Positions 34,501 to 48,837 of a stretch of DNA of 64,000 nucleotides are shown here, piece after piece. The position numbers and the translations under genes were made by a program. This DNA comes from Loripinus fragilis (lineage: Eukaryota > Mollusca > Bivalvia > Lucinida > Lucinidae). The notes under the pieces are model-generated. The model was given only the letters and a program-made list of their open reading frames with translations. It ran no database searches and was not told where the DNA came from. Positions within the stretch are counted from its first letter, which is position 1; every line of letters begins with the position of its first letter. Where the stretch lies: positions 83,013,950-83,077,949 of the forward strand of contig OZ026518.1 in the NCBI GenBank assembly GCA_964019695.1, in the 5' to 3' direction.

Positions 34501-37500
34501 AACAGTTTTTCAGTCATGTCCGGAAGGGTATTCATGGGTTGAATCAGTACTAAGCAGAGGATTAAGTGTCTTGCTCAAGCCTCCGATGAGGCTCGAACCA
34601 GTAACCCCTCGATCTCGAGTCAAGCACTCTACCACTGAGGCACCACACTCCATCAAAAAATGGTTCTTATGAATACACTAATATTAGTAAATGTTGGCAA
34701 TTGTTGGTATTTCTATGGATGATAGAAACAGTATAAGTCTGATTACAAACATTCTCCGTGACAACAATGCAAATTTTCATAAAATAAACAAACTTTGAAG
34801 GGAATGAAATCTCATTTAAAAGGTCCAGTGATTTTATTGCCTTTTGGGAATACAGCCTGTGCCTTTTGAGTTTGGGAATAAATCCCAATAAAATCCTCAG
34901 GTTGGGGAAAAATCTCCAAAATTGGGAAAATACAGGCCTTTTTTGGATTGGGGAGCAGTCTGTATCCGGCTGTTTGTTTGTTTTGTTTGATTTGATTCTT
35001 TACATCCCATCAACAATCTTTCAGTCAAACAGGGACGGGTCTTCCTGGGTTTAACCAGTACTAAGCTAGGATCAATGAGTGTTGCTCATGGACCACAACT
35101 CAGTGACGCCGGTGAGGCTCAAATCCGCGGCCCTTCGGTCTCGAGTCAAGTACTCTACCACAGAGCCACTGCTAAATAAAATCACTGAGGTCATACGATA
35201 AACAGAATCTTACACCCATGATCATTTCATATTAAATTCATTGAGCTTGCCAAAGGCTCATTAATAAATTTCATATGAAATGATCATTCATGTAAGATCC
35301 TCTATTTTCTGACATTGAATGCATATTTAGATCTTTATTACACACTAGGATGAGTGAAAGTTCAAAAATTTCCAAAATCCTGAGCTTTCAAAACTCCGAG
35401 CTTAAAACTTGCAATATGCCACTAAATATTCACAATTTGAAGCTTAATGATCAATTGGCTTAAGACAGACTGAATATAAATCAGAGAACCAATAATCATC
35501 TGCTGAATTCTGCATTTTGAGGTTGACTTTCTATGGAAAGTCAGCCTCAAAATCCTGAATTCAGGAACAATCCTGAAAACTTTCACCCATGCACTAGAGA
35601 AGACTGCTGCAGATGATAACAGGGTTCCCACAAATTATAGAAAGTAAAATTCCCTGACTTTTCCCTGACTTTTCACTGACCAAATTCAAATTTCCCTGAC
35701 CCAAAATATCGGCATTTGTCAAGTTTTGTTGGGTATTCTACGAGACCAGTTAGTGAACAAAGAGCAATTTCAAGCAAATGTTCCTGTATAGTGATAAAAT
35801 CTATGATCCTTTCATCAAATCTCTCTAGTTGATCGTTTGTCCTCTGGTGATCTTTGACTTACACTTAGTGCTAAAATGCCTAGCATTACTACCAGAGAGA
35901 AATCTGTTCTGAAATTGTCATATTGTAATTTTTAGCTTCCGAATTTTATTAAAAATGCCCCGTAACCATAACTTAAAAGCAAACAGAACAAAACTGGCTA
36001 GCTGTATATTATAAAATTGTCATTTTAACATTGACTGATATTTCAGCACCAGGCTTCTTCATACATTTAGAAGCATCATGTGTCTATATTGCTTAAACAA
36101 AGTTTCAGTATTCCATCAAAAGGTATAGTAGCAGATTTTTGCCTGTAACCAGAAGCATAACCCCAATCATATTTTGAAAGGCCAACTAAATTATGAAGTT
36201 GTCAATTTGTCAATAATTATATAATTTTGTGCAAATAGTTATAATAATAAATTTTCAGGCGTGAGACTGAGCTCTACATGAAAAATCTGAAACAAGCCAT
36301 AAAAAGTCTGAAAACCCCTACACTCCCTGTCAAAAACAGTGTTTCTATAACTTTCTGGTGAAATTAAACACCTTTTGAAATTATAATTTGATTTTAAAAA
36401 TTCTGAAATCTGCCAAAAATCTGAAGTCTCATGCCTATGATATTGAAGGCTCAGGGATTGCCAAAATCAAATGATGCAGCCTATCCTGTGCACCAGGAGG
36501 AAAAGGAAACCACAAACAAACAACCTAGAGTAACAAATAACAGAAACTTCATAATGCAAATGTTCAATTCGTCTTCACTCACAGTAATGAACAAGATTCA
36601 TGCAGTTTCATCAAAACTGTGGCAGGATTTGCCTCAACCAATAAATGAACTTTTTTCAACAACCAAACTTCCTCATGCATAGAAATGCTAGTCGTGTCAA
36701 TGGTGTGTACTGCCGGTATCAAAATGTCTTTCAGAGTAAGAAGAGAAGTATTGCACCTATTAAAACAAACAGGAAAATCTTTCCCAAATACATGTATTCA
36801 AAGCTGCCAACTATATTTTTCAGCAAAACTTCATACAAATAATAAAAGTGACCATAGCGTGAAGACAAATGTACCATATTATTCCATCAAAAACTGATCA
36901 ACATGCTTAGTCCCCATCAGCATAACCCTTATTAAAAGATAATTTCACATAGCTTTCATTTTGTCAATACATACTTATTTTTGAAAGCAAAGTATCTGAG
37001 ATTGTTTATAACAAAATATGTGGTATGGCTGAATTGATCAGCACCGTCTCTCTGCATAAGCATACTCAATTAGGATTTCCAAAGAGAAATAGCTCTTAAA
37101 ACGATTGGGCCAGGTCCTTCACTGTTGTATTATGAGTATATAAGAATGTATTTGTGACATTTGAAGAACGTTTTATAATAAGCTCTTAAAGATATTAAAG
37201 AAACAAAATGTCACAGACAGACAAATGGAAGGACAGAAAATGAAAAACATTACAGTTTTCCTAGATTACCATTATACAATTTTAAGGATTTTACATTTTC
37301 GTACTCCAAACAGCATTATCCAGTGATTGTCACTGATTGAGTGTTCTATATCATATGTTGTCTAAAAGTTTGAACATCCCTAGAATTTAGACATATTGAT
37401 CTAACTTATTTGAACAGTAATTATTAACATTCAAAAATATGACAAGTTGTTGTCATAAAATTCCCTGACTTTTCCCTGACTTTTTCCAAAATTTCAACTT

Positions 37501-40500
37501 TCCCTGACTCAAATCAAAATTCCCTGACTTTTCCCTGACCTTGAACTTTTTTCATTCTTCACTGACTTTTCCCTGACCGTGGGAACCCTGGATAACTTTG
37601 CAAATAGTTTGGACCCAGAACAGGCTGACATACATCAGGCCAGGCCCCAAGGTTAATATATAAAACTTTTTCCATCGTCAACTCAGCTAAGCAAAAAAAT
37701 GCAACTTCTTATAAAAACTAAAATAACAACAAATGAAGAAGTTTCTTGCTTTAAGTCTCTCAGATGTTGTATTTATCATGCTAATGAATGTTACAATGCA
37801 AACAATTATTGGCATTTTAACATTTATGAGCAGGATAAATTTCACGCTCAGCTGAGTTGAGCATGGAAAAAAAAAACTATAACCTTGGGGCCTGATCTAG
37901 ATCAAAACTATTTGATAGACAGTATTTTTGAAAAAACAAATGAAACTAGGTATGCATGATAGACAAAAGGATTCACAAAAGTTTGGGGCATAAGAAAAAC
38001 CCACAGTCGACTAAAATGAATTAAGCGCAGCATGCAAAATTAACTCAAATGACCCTTAATGTTTCTGCAAAGGCCTTGGCCTGAGACTCGAGAATAATAT
38101 GGGCCTAGACGCGTGAAAACCTGTTTGCAGTGTTTGCGAACAATGGCACAGACCAGCCTGCGCATCCGTGCAGACTGATCTGTGCCTTTGTTATTCGCTC
38201 TTTATAAATTATCAGATCAACTTGAAACAAGCAAAATTTCGATTTTCTAGCTAGTGTCTGTAGCTGACGAGACTGGTTTGAGTCTCGCTTTGTCGGACAC
38301 CCAAAAGACTGGTTTTGTCACATCGACAACAATATAATAGGAATATTTCCAGCATGATTATAGTCAAATTTACTGTACCTGTGTCTGTGAACTTGATAAT
38401 GATGCGTGACTGTGTATGACTTCTAATAAATGGTATGTGAGCTCATTCATATCTAAAACAGGAACCATCTTGAAGGCTACGACACTCTTCTTGCCACCAA
38501 ACGAGCGCACAGTGCCACACACTCTGACATAGGTATTCTCTCTACACGGCTGTACCCTCTCTTCATCTGGTATTGATTCCTTCAAGCGGAAGAAACAAAA
38601 AGCATAGTTATACACAGGTTTAGATAAACAACTTTAACAATAAACATGTTTGGGTGCTCAAAAGAACCATCTCATTGAGATATGTTTTGGTTGGGAAGTA
38701 AGAAAATTAGTTTTTCGTTACGCCCTCTTAACTAAAGTCCTGGTTATAGTACTCTAACTAGAGTGCTTGAGAATAATGGCAAGCCTTGTGATGCCAAACG
38801 GCGATCCTTGCGACAGATTTTTTCTGTCCTACACTCACACTTATGATAGATTCTTATACTTACATCATACTTACATCATTATCAACAAACTGTTTCACTT
38901 CCAGGGGAGGTCCTGATAAATCATCTATCTCGTAGTCCAACCTGGTCGGAGTTTCTTTCACTGCTCTAACCAGTCCTACTAGAGTAACCTGGATAAAAAA
39001 AAATAAGCCAGCACATGAGAATCACATGATCAGCGATTTTTCTACCTTTCTGAAGTCAGGGCCAGGGGTCTGATGAATTTGGGGGGAAAAAAACATTTGG
39101 ACCATCAAAGTTGGGAAAACTTGATGCAGTGTAAAAGAACTGGACTTCAATTATAAATTGATTAAAAAGCATGGATATAAGAAATTAGCAGTGTAAAACT
39201 GTAACATATTTGTTGCTTCTTCGATTGCCATTCAAAAACATAATAAAAGAACATTTGTACAAAAATGTGATATTTTTATTCAAATTTTAATGCATCTGTT
39301 ACTTTGCAAGTTTTGTTCTGATTTTCATGAAATTTTCACCAAAATGTAGAACTAAGAAATTGGGGATGATATAATACACAATTTTTTTTTAATTTTTTGC
39401 TCATTTTTTAATTGGGATATCGGCCCCAAATCAGGCCTAGGACAAAATTTTGTGAGCTTACAGAAATAGTGAAGCTGCAGAATATACTTAGTTGGAGCTA
39501 AAAATTTCTTAGCCAACTTTAGGCCAAGTAAAAAAAATACCTGTGTTTATGGTATTAAACCCAACCCTATCTAAATTTACTGGTGAAACCTAGAATTTTT
39601 TATAGGTTTTCTGGAAAAAATATAATTTTATGCATTTGAAAGGCAAAATGCCTTTCAAAATGCATAAAAAAAGAAAGAAAAAAGTGTGCCTAGCCTACCT
39701 AAAATTTTCACACCCGTTACCCAAAACACACTTATTTTTTTATTTGGCCTTATAAGATTTTGATTCCTCTTACAAAGCTGTCCTCTCCAAATTAACTTTA
39801 ACTCCTTGCATAAGGATATTGAAATCTATAAGCTTTAAAGCTTCCATTCAGATCCTTTACATTGTTCTATATTTTGAGGATCTTACACTTGTGATCATTT
39901 CATATGAAATTTATTAAATGAGCCTTTGGCGAGTTTAATAATTTTAATATGAAATGATAACGAATGTAAGATTCTGTTTATCATATGGCCTTTTCAATGT
40001 GATTTTATCGCCTTCAAAGTTTGTTTACTTCAATGAAATTTTGCATTGTTGTAATGGCATCCTCATGACGTTACTTGTTCCCGCCGAAAGTGTTATGAAA
40101 CGTGTGGTCATAACATTATTTATGACATGACATTATCCAATATCCACTGAATAACAGTAGGGAGCGCAGTGGCTCAGTGGTAGAGTGCTTGACTCGAGAC
40201 CGAAGGGTAGCGGGTTCGAGCCTCACCGGCGTCACTGCTTTGTGGTCCTTGAGCAAGACACATTTATCCTAGCTTAGTACTGGTTAAACCCAGGAAGAAC
40301 CGTCCCGCATAACTGAAAGATTGTTGAGTGGACGTAAAGAATCAAATCAAACAAAAACAAAACAAAACTGAATAACAGTAACATCATATGCTAAATGCTA
40401 TTGTTGACTTTATTGTACAACTTGTATCTTTTTTAGAATAAAATAAAGTTTCAACTAACTCGTTTCATGCTGGATAATTTTGCTTCTTTTTTCTCGTCTG

Positions 40501-43500
40501 CTGATATTTTTTTCAAAATCAACTTTTTTGAAACATTCTTTCAGGCTTGCAAGAGGCTTTGCTGCTTGTATGCACAAAATATGGATGTAGATAAAAACTT
40601 GGGTCAAAATTTAGACCTCACCTGGCAGGATATTTAACTCTTTGCCTACTAGTGTCATCTGCTGATAACCTTTACGAAAAATTTGGACCCAGATTAGGCC
40701 GGACATTTTGTTGGGCTACATACCACATATCTGGACCAATACTGTTTGACACTCTGATGGTGAGCTGGTTTTTGTTTGTTTGATTTGATTCTTTACGTCC
40801 CATCAACAATCCTTCAGTTATGTAGGGATGGGTCTTCCTGGGTTCAACCAGTACTAAGCTAGGATTAATGCGTCTTGCTCAAGGACAGAACGCAGTGACG
40901 CCGGGAAGGCTAAAACCCACGGCCCTTAGGTCTCTAGCACTCTACCACTGAGCTCCTGCAGACAGGTAGATGAAAACTCTGGTCAAAATTTAGACCTCTC
41001 ATGTTGCAGGATACTTCAGCATGGAGGTTTAACTTTGCTACTAGTGTCATCTGCTGAATCCTGAAACATTCTAGGGTAGAAAACAGTGTGGATCCAGGTC
41101 AGCTAGCTTCTACAGATGCCATCTTATCAAGATCCAAACTGTAGCTGAGAACAGTTGGACACTTTCTGAACCGTCAGATTATAGCTTTAATATACAGGTA
41201 ATGAGGTCCTTTACCAGCCTTAAAAAAACATGATGGATCTCACTTTTGCGATACTGAAATGTTTTAAGACTTTGAATGCTCAATATAGCAGATTTATATT
41301 AGGACAATATGCTGGATGCGGGAACAAAAATATCATTGTGGAAGCAAGTAACAATGAAAAGGCCAAATAAAATAAGTGTGTTTCGGGTACGGGTCTGAAA
41401 ATTCTAGGTAGGGTAGACTAATATATTTTTCAAATTTTTTTTTCTGAAAAAAAAAAATATAATTTTTTGCATTTTGAAAGGCATCACCTTTCAAAATGCA
41501 GAAAATTACATATTTTTTTCCAGAAAACCTGAAAAAAAATCTAGGTTAAAACAGTAAATTTAGGGTAGGGTCAGGTTACACTAAACACAGATATTTTCAT
41601 TTGGCCTAAGTTGTAAAATTTCTAAGACGATTTATTTTCATACAGAGTCTGTCTGATCTTATAACTCGATCACAGAGAGCCATGGTGCTCATTAGGGCTG
41701 GCTAATCGAAGCCACAATGCTAATCGATAATCGGTCCTTGCATTTCGATATATAACCGATTAGTAATCGCTCAAACTTGAACGTTTTGACAACTCTTGCA
41801 TGGTCAACGACATTGATTTTCCCATCATTTCGCAAGACAACACTAAGTAGGACGTGTTATAGATTCAAAAGATAATAGGTTTTAAATAAAAAGTGGCACC
41901 TTTGCTCAAAACAAGTTGTCATCCACTCTGTTGGAAGAAAATTGAAAGAAAGTCGGTAATTGAACTCGCAGTCCGCCATTGTTTGTTGTTAATTTCGGCA
42001 CGTTGCGTGACGTCATACAAAAGGAAGCCAAGCATGCATGACACGAACAACTTTGTGTAAAATAAGACCCACTGTAAACGTCGGTAAAATTGAAAGCTTC
42101 TAAACTCGAATTTAACCGTGGAGAAAAACAACTTTCATGCTAGATTATTCATCTGATGAATTTTCTTGATTTTGTACTACTTTATTTAAAACAGAGGAGC
42201 GTAGGTATATCTTTTTCTAACAATCAGTTGTTGAGTTAGCCTGCAGAGTACAACGTTTTACTACTTCGTTACAGCAATTTATACGCATCTACTGTTTACG
42301 ACAATGCACTTTACGGCACTTCCGGTTTAAATAGAAAATAAAAGGAGGCAATTACGCTTGGATTTTAATTGAATAAATAGACAGAACATACATTAAAAGT
42401 AACCGATTTTTGAATTTTCATATCGATAATCGTTTTTCTTTTGTATATCGACCGATTAACCGATATTTCGATTAATCGTGCCAGCCCTAGTGCTCATGTG
42501 CATCAGATTTTTTTTTATAGAGAGGTGCCTGTTTCAAATAAAACTCTGAAGCACTTACAATCATAAGGCTAATATTTTCTGCACTGTTAGATTTAGGCTT
42601 GATTTCTATTGCGTCCCTGGCACCCTGGGCATCAACAAAAGTTGAGTCCTATGTAAATTTTAATGAGTCCCGGAAAGTTTAGTTTCCAAACTGATATTTT
42701 ATGCAATGTTAAACACAAAAGTGTTAGCTAAAACTATCAAATAACTTTATTTCAAACATTTTCAGTTTACACTTAGTGATTTACGATCAATTAAAAAAAG
42801 CAGTGATGGAGTCTTTGACTTTTAAACTTCTTTGCTTTTAAAAAGTCTTTACTTGACGCTCTAGATCAAGATTATTTTACATGTGCCTGTTGAAAATTAC
42901 TGAACCTGTCTCTGAACACATTTTTGAACAGACAAAACATCGATTTGTGATAGTATTGGCTTCAGATTCTACTGTATCAAGTTATCTATATGTATCTAGT
43001 GTGTGTGATTCCTCGAGGCAAACGCCATTTTTTACCCAGCAAATGGACTTTGGGGAAACCGTAAATCATTATTTATAGTAGAAACCAGTTTTGATTTCAA
43101 CCCTTGCTATGAACAACAAATCTCGGAAAAACACAATTGATTACTATTTATGGCAGTCTCTTTGTGATTTTGAAGCATTGCAAAGTACAAAAGACTGATA
43201 TTCAAGGGTTTTAACTGTCTTTACTATTGAGCTGGTTTAAGTTGAAAGTCGACTGCATGTGATCTTGCGTCCCATGTATGCGGTTTACTTGTCAATTTTG
43301 CGTACCAACGATTTTCCTTGCGTATTTAGATATTATTACGGTGTTAACACGAACACCGTTTTATGAAATTCTGCTTTGCCTTTTGGGTAATAACATATAC
43401 AGCACTTTTATGGGGGAAATATGCTTTTCTTTGAAAGGTAGGGACGGGACGAAGGTCCAGGGATGGGCTACATATCAGCCTCAAAAAGTGGAGATGTGAG

Positions 43501-46500
43501 AGTACTGCAAGGTTACCTGTAACATTTCAATATCTCCAGTGAAGAATTTGTCTTCATTCTGTGTTGCATTTATTATTTCTGCTACAGTTACTGGGAGAAT
43601 ATTCTGGGCTCTTGATCGACTCTGAAATAAATAAACAGTGTTGAGATTATAAGGGGTGACTATTGTGGTGAAAAATGCCTATTGTGATAGTATTGACATT
43701 GCAGGAAGTACCATTGCGATACTATTACTATTATGGACTACCATTGCAAAACTATTGCCATACTATTGTCTGACACATTTATGCTAGTTTAAAGGAGGAA
43801 ATTAAGAATATGGCAGGTTTTTTTGGTGCATAACATACCGAAAAAACCCTGCCATATTCTTAAATTTCCTTTTAACATAGGGTACCAATTTTAGTAGTGA
43901 AACAACAGAAAAAATTCAGAATATTGTCAAATTTTTAGTTCACTAATTTTGCGGAAATGCATGGGATACAACAACATACATCTTTTGTGCCTAAACAATG
44001 AACTTTTAAAGTGAATTTTTCCCTATGTTTAAAAACTACTGAAACCATTGAGATAGTGAAAAGACTATTGCCGATACTATTGGCATTGCCACTTTCCTAT
44101 CGATGCAGAAACAATGCCTACGTTACTATTGCGATATATCGATAGTCCGATGTATTGTTACATCCCAAGAGTTTATCATGACAATGTTGTTATTAACTCT
44201 TCCTTGACATACAGGTATGGAATGTTCCACCGAGCTTGTTGCGATTAAGTTTGGACAACTCATAACATATTCAGCCTTCCAGATAAAAGTGCATCTTTTA
44301 AAATGATTTTTCTTATAGATCAACCAAATGATATGCTGTGGGTACTCAAAAGAACCATCTCAATGAGATTACCCTTTTGAGCAGCCACCACACATTTAAA
44401 CTCCCAGGAGATTTTTTTATATTGGGCCATATTGCCAATGGCAAAAGGTATGAGCACGGATCTGAGAAAAGGGCCCTTAAGGAATTCCAGCAATTATTAC
44501 ATGATAGACATTTCAAAAAGGCCCAAAATGACAAAATTTCACATTATTTTATAGTACCACAAAAATGTTTCTATGTTTGATGTCCTCTAAGTAGCAAATG
44601 TTTCTGATTACATTTAATGTTTTGTATGCTGTCTGTTGCCATGGCACATAATGAAGGTAGGATCACTTTAAATGTCTATCATACGACTTAGAAAGTATAA
44701 ATTCGTATGATTTCATTTGCATTTACATTATAACATGGTAAACGCATGTGAATACATTATATTTTGTTAGATGTTTATACCGAGTCAACAATAACCAACA
44801 AGCAACAGGAGACCAGCGCTCTGACGTCATATTAGGTTTAACGTTCTTCTTGACGTCACATTCCAAACAGGATTACATTTGTTACTTCAACGATCCATAT
44901 ATTTGTCAATATTAAAGATAATTGCTTCAAATTTTCAGGGAATGCTCTTAAGAGATAGTATGTTGCAGAGGCAACATGAGCTAGATTTTGATTAACATAA
45001 CCATAAGGTACCTTTTGTCATATCCTGGCCCCTTATGCTTTTTTCTTCAATTTCAAAGTGAAAATTCCCAGTCCTAGGAACAAAAAAATATCACCATTTT
45101 GTCAGTTTGTGACATTTTAACTACACTGTGTACTTCAGCAATCCAAATTTGTAATGTCCTGATTAGTGAAACAAATATTTGATTTTTTTGTTTTTATTTG
45201 ATTGAATCATATTCTGTGATTCCCGAATTTTGTATTTATAACATATCTATTATCTACATGTATGTATGGGGAACATGGACCTGGTACAAATGACTGATGA
45301 TTTTTACCCACCTTTCTTTCCTGTGACTGCTGGGGAGTCCCAAATCCACCTGGTGACATGTAACCCCCTTGGCCTCCTGCACTACCACCTTGATCATAAC
45401 TCTGAAAACCTGAAAACAACAAATTACAGTAAATACCTCAATAAAGCCCTAAAAGTTTGTTTATCTGGACCTGTGTGCAGTTTTTTTTTTGTTTATCTGT
45501 ACCTGCGCTTAATACAGCGCTTGCACTAGTGGACGTTTTGGGCGTTTTTATGTCTGAAATTGGCTTCCGTACGCCGAAAATCCGATGATCGGACGTACTC
45601 TGACTTCCCCATAAAATCTTGTACGCTCATCAGCAATAGCTGTGATGTATACATCGGATTGAGAATTTGGCCATTTGATCTCGCCGCCTATTTCAGAAAG
45701 TCAAGTGTGCGTAACGGCAGTTACGGTAAATGTTCTAAAATTTCGAACACTCTAAAATTACGAACACCTAAAATTATCGCCGAAAATAATTTTTAAAACA
45801 TCCTAGAAAATCGAACACTGCCCTTTTTCGGAAAATTGAATTTCTAAAATTACGAACACACGTTATTTTCGGCAGAAAATCGATGTCCGTTTGTCTGTTT
45901 GTATCATCTGTGTTAGGTATACTTCTACCGTACAGCACGTGAGCGGTAGCGACATTTGGAAGGTTCCATTCTAGATGAGTAATCTGGCACGTGGCGTTCT
46001 ATTTCGCATGCCAGCGCGCGACGTTATACATTATTCAAGGTCTTCAGCATTGACGAACTTGATGCACGGACAAGTTAATGCAACGATTCCGAAACTGCTT
46101 TGACTAACCCTATTGAGTATATGTATCCAGCCGAATGGCTGAGATCATTCTTTGTTACTGACCAAATTGTACGTGAATTATGCACGTTGACAAACGCATA
46201 GTGTGCTGTGACACGTACTCGTTTTTTTTTTCTTAAATACCAGCCCCGAAGAGAGAGAGAGAGAGAGAGAGTTGCGGAAAATGAGACGATCACTTAGGCG
46301 AGAGAGAATGAAATAAGTTGATGTATAGTGATTGCCGTGGACGTTTGCAACATAAGGGGTCATTCGGTTTCGTGCAAAATGCAGAGAGCTTCGTGCAAGT
46401 CGCATGTTTTTTTCTCACTGAGACATCCGATGCGGAAAATAAAGCCACCGTATATTTATTTTTTACCGACATGCCTGCAAGAACTCGCACGTGGTCATCA

Positions 46501-47501
46501 TCTCATTTTTATTCACGGTACATTACCGTTAACTTAACAGGTTATCTGACTGACACCCCGACCCTACCCTCCATTTTAAGCATTTTAAAGGATTTCTCAG
46601 TTCGGCAATATGTCGAAGGCGCGTGCATCGCGGATGACACTTCTATCATTCTAATTATATGCGTGTGCTCTATTCTTGAACACAGCTCGAACCCGAGTAT
46701 GAAATCAACTTGCGCGGAGCCCCATATGAGCCTGTAAAGACCCTTCTGGTACTTATGACAGATGTGATCAGCGAAGGCCCAGGAGAGCATGTGTGTTTGC
46801 ACAATCTTGTCAGTGTCTCGCTCACTAACAAAGTTTAAGGTGGATGAAGACTCAAGCCAAATAAAATTCTAGACATCTACGTACGTTGTGTCTTTAAAAT
46901 ACTTGCCAGCGGTTTTCTAAATACATGTAATAATGGCTATTCCTATCTATCAAAACATCAAATTCCTTAAAAAGGAACATTTTAACAAACTGTTGAGCCG
47001 ATCGCGGCGTGTCTGTTTGTCCTCATGAAACTGCACATGGAAGGCCCTACGAGTCCATTACCAGCATAATGTACGCACAGACGCACATACATGTACCAAG
47101 AAATAAATTGATTGTAGCACGAATCTGCATCTTGATGAATTTAATATTTACATATTTAATTTCATGAAATAAGCCAGTTCATAAGATTATGTTACCTATC
47201 TTATATGCAAGCAGCGAAGGCTCGGACGAGCCTGCGCATCCGCGGAAAATCGCCAGCGCCTTAACTGCCCACATACACAATGAAGGTGCATGCCCTGACT
47301 GTGAATTTAAAATCAGTAAAGCCATTGAGATGATTGGGACATCTGGAATTCGCTTTATTTTCCACACGTCTGTAGTTACATGCGAAGATCAGCCTGTGCA
47401 CCGCTCAGTCTTATCAGCACCTTCTAGAACAAAACGTTAAACATTTTGTCGGGCAAGTTCTGGGCCCAAACTGTCTGCTAAATTAGTTTGTCAAAGGCTC
47501 T

Positions 47502-47532
<31 letters not shown>

Positions 47533-48792
47533 GGGTGCCTCCTAGGTCCCATCCTGGGTTCGGCACTGCTAATAGTATCAGCAGCAGACAAAGGGACAGG
47601 GTAATGGTTCACGGACATGTCTGAGATCAAAGAAGCCGACTATCAGACCACGTGTTGTTGTTGTTTTAAGACTCGAGTAGCACGCGGTGGCTCGGGCGCA
47701 CGAAAGCGGACTTAGCACTCAAAACATAATTGCCTAGCTGTGTCTCCTTTTCATGGGTTTGCATGAAATAAAAAAAAGAATTTCAATGAACTCGAGCATG
47801 AAACGGCGCACTGTATGCATGAAAAACTAGATTTGTGGTACTTGTCTGAATTTTTCCTTTTCTTTGAGATATAAATGTACCCAGCGTGTCCACTGTAGTC
47901 ATTCCACTACGGCAATTTGGGTCTCGTCACCCACTCCGGTGTTATAGTAAAATTACCTTCAAATAAAAGCTGATAAAAATGAGAACTTTCGAATATGTTT
48001 GCTTCGAGATTGCATCGTCTAGTTAACATTCTCTGTGTTGTTCTGCCAAAACGGAGATAAAATCAGATTTTAAATGTGTTTTTTCACAGTTATATTACAA
48101 AAAATGTCAATTACGGTTTAGTCATAATTGTACGGTTTTGTCATTGATTAATTGTCCACGATGACGAAACCGTAATTAGTTATTTCATGCCTAGACATCA
48201 AACGTTTAAGTTTTCATTTAATTTTAAAGCTAAAAGATACAATGTGAATTAGATGAACAAAAATCAATCGGAAACCAAGCATTTTGGGGCGCTTATCTGT
48301 GATTAAATGAAGAAATTGAAAATAATGAGAGTTACCTTAACACCGAAATAAGTGACGAGACCCAATTCGCCGTAGTGGTATGACTACAGTGGTGTCGTAT
48401 GCATCGGCTCGAAGCCAATGTATCATAAACTGAGCCGCGGCACAATGTGGCATTTTGACGAGTGTATAGACTCAGACGAGCCTGTGCAGCCTCCATTTAA
48501 GCTTACAAACTCCAAACTATGCTAAGTCAGTAGCTTAACACTCATAGAATATTCAAGCGACTAGCAAAGGCTCTGATCAGACTGTGTATATGCGCAGGCT
48601 GATCTGAGACTTTGCTGGTCCCACATACCACATTGTTGGAAATCTCATGTCACGGCTCAATTATATTCTTTCGAGGCATCGGACGCAAAGTCGGACGTTC
48701 GCTTACATTATTAATTCTCGGTATGCCTGTTTGTCCCTGATGACGTCATGATCTTTTGGATCCAAACTATTTGCAAACTTTGAAAGCGGGTG

Positions 48793-48837
<45 letters not shown>

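Noticed and set aside
40160..40235. A functional tRNA gene
   Set aside because: It has A- and B-box-like segments but no cloverleaf that closes, and it continues into a SINE body with tail and TSD.
43649..44168. A complete hAT element between 'aaggggtgactattg' and 'gtattgttacatccc'
   Set aside because: The right side looks like a hAT terminus, but the left end does not match well and no 8-bp duplication is seen.
46318..46737. 139-codon plus-strand frame
   Set aside because: The longest frame outside the satellite, but it has no recognisable motif, overlaps other frames and lies inside a transposon-like element.
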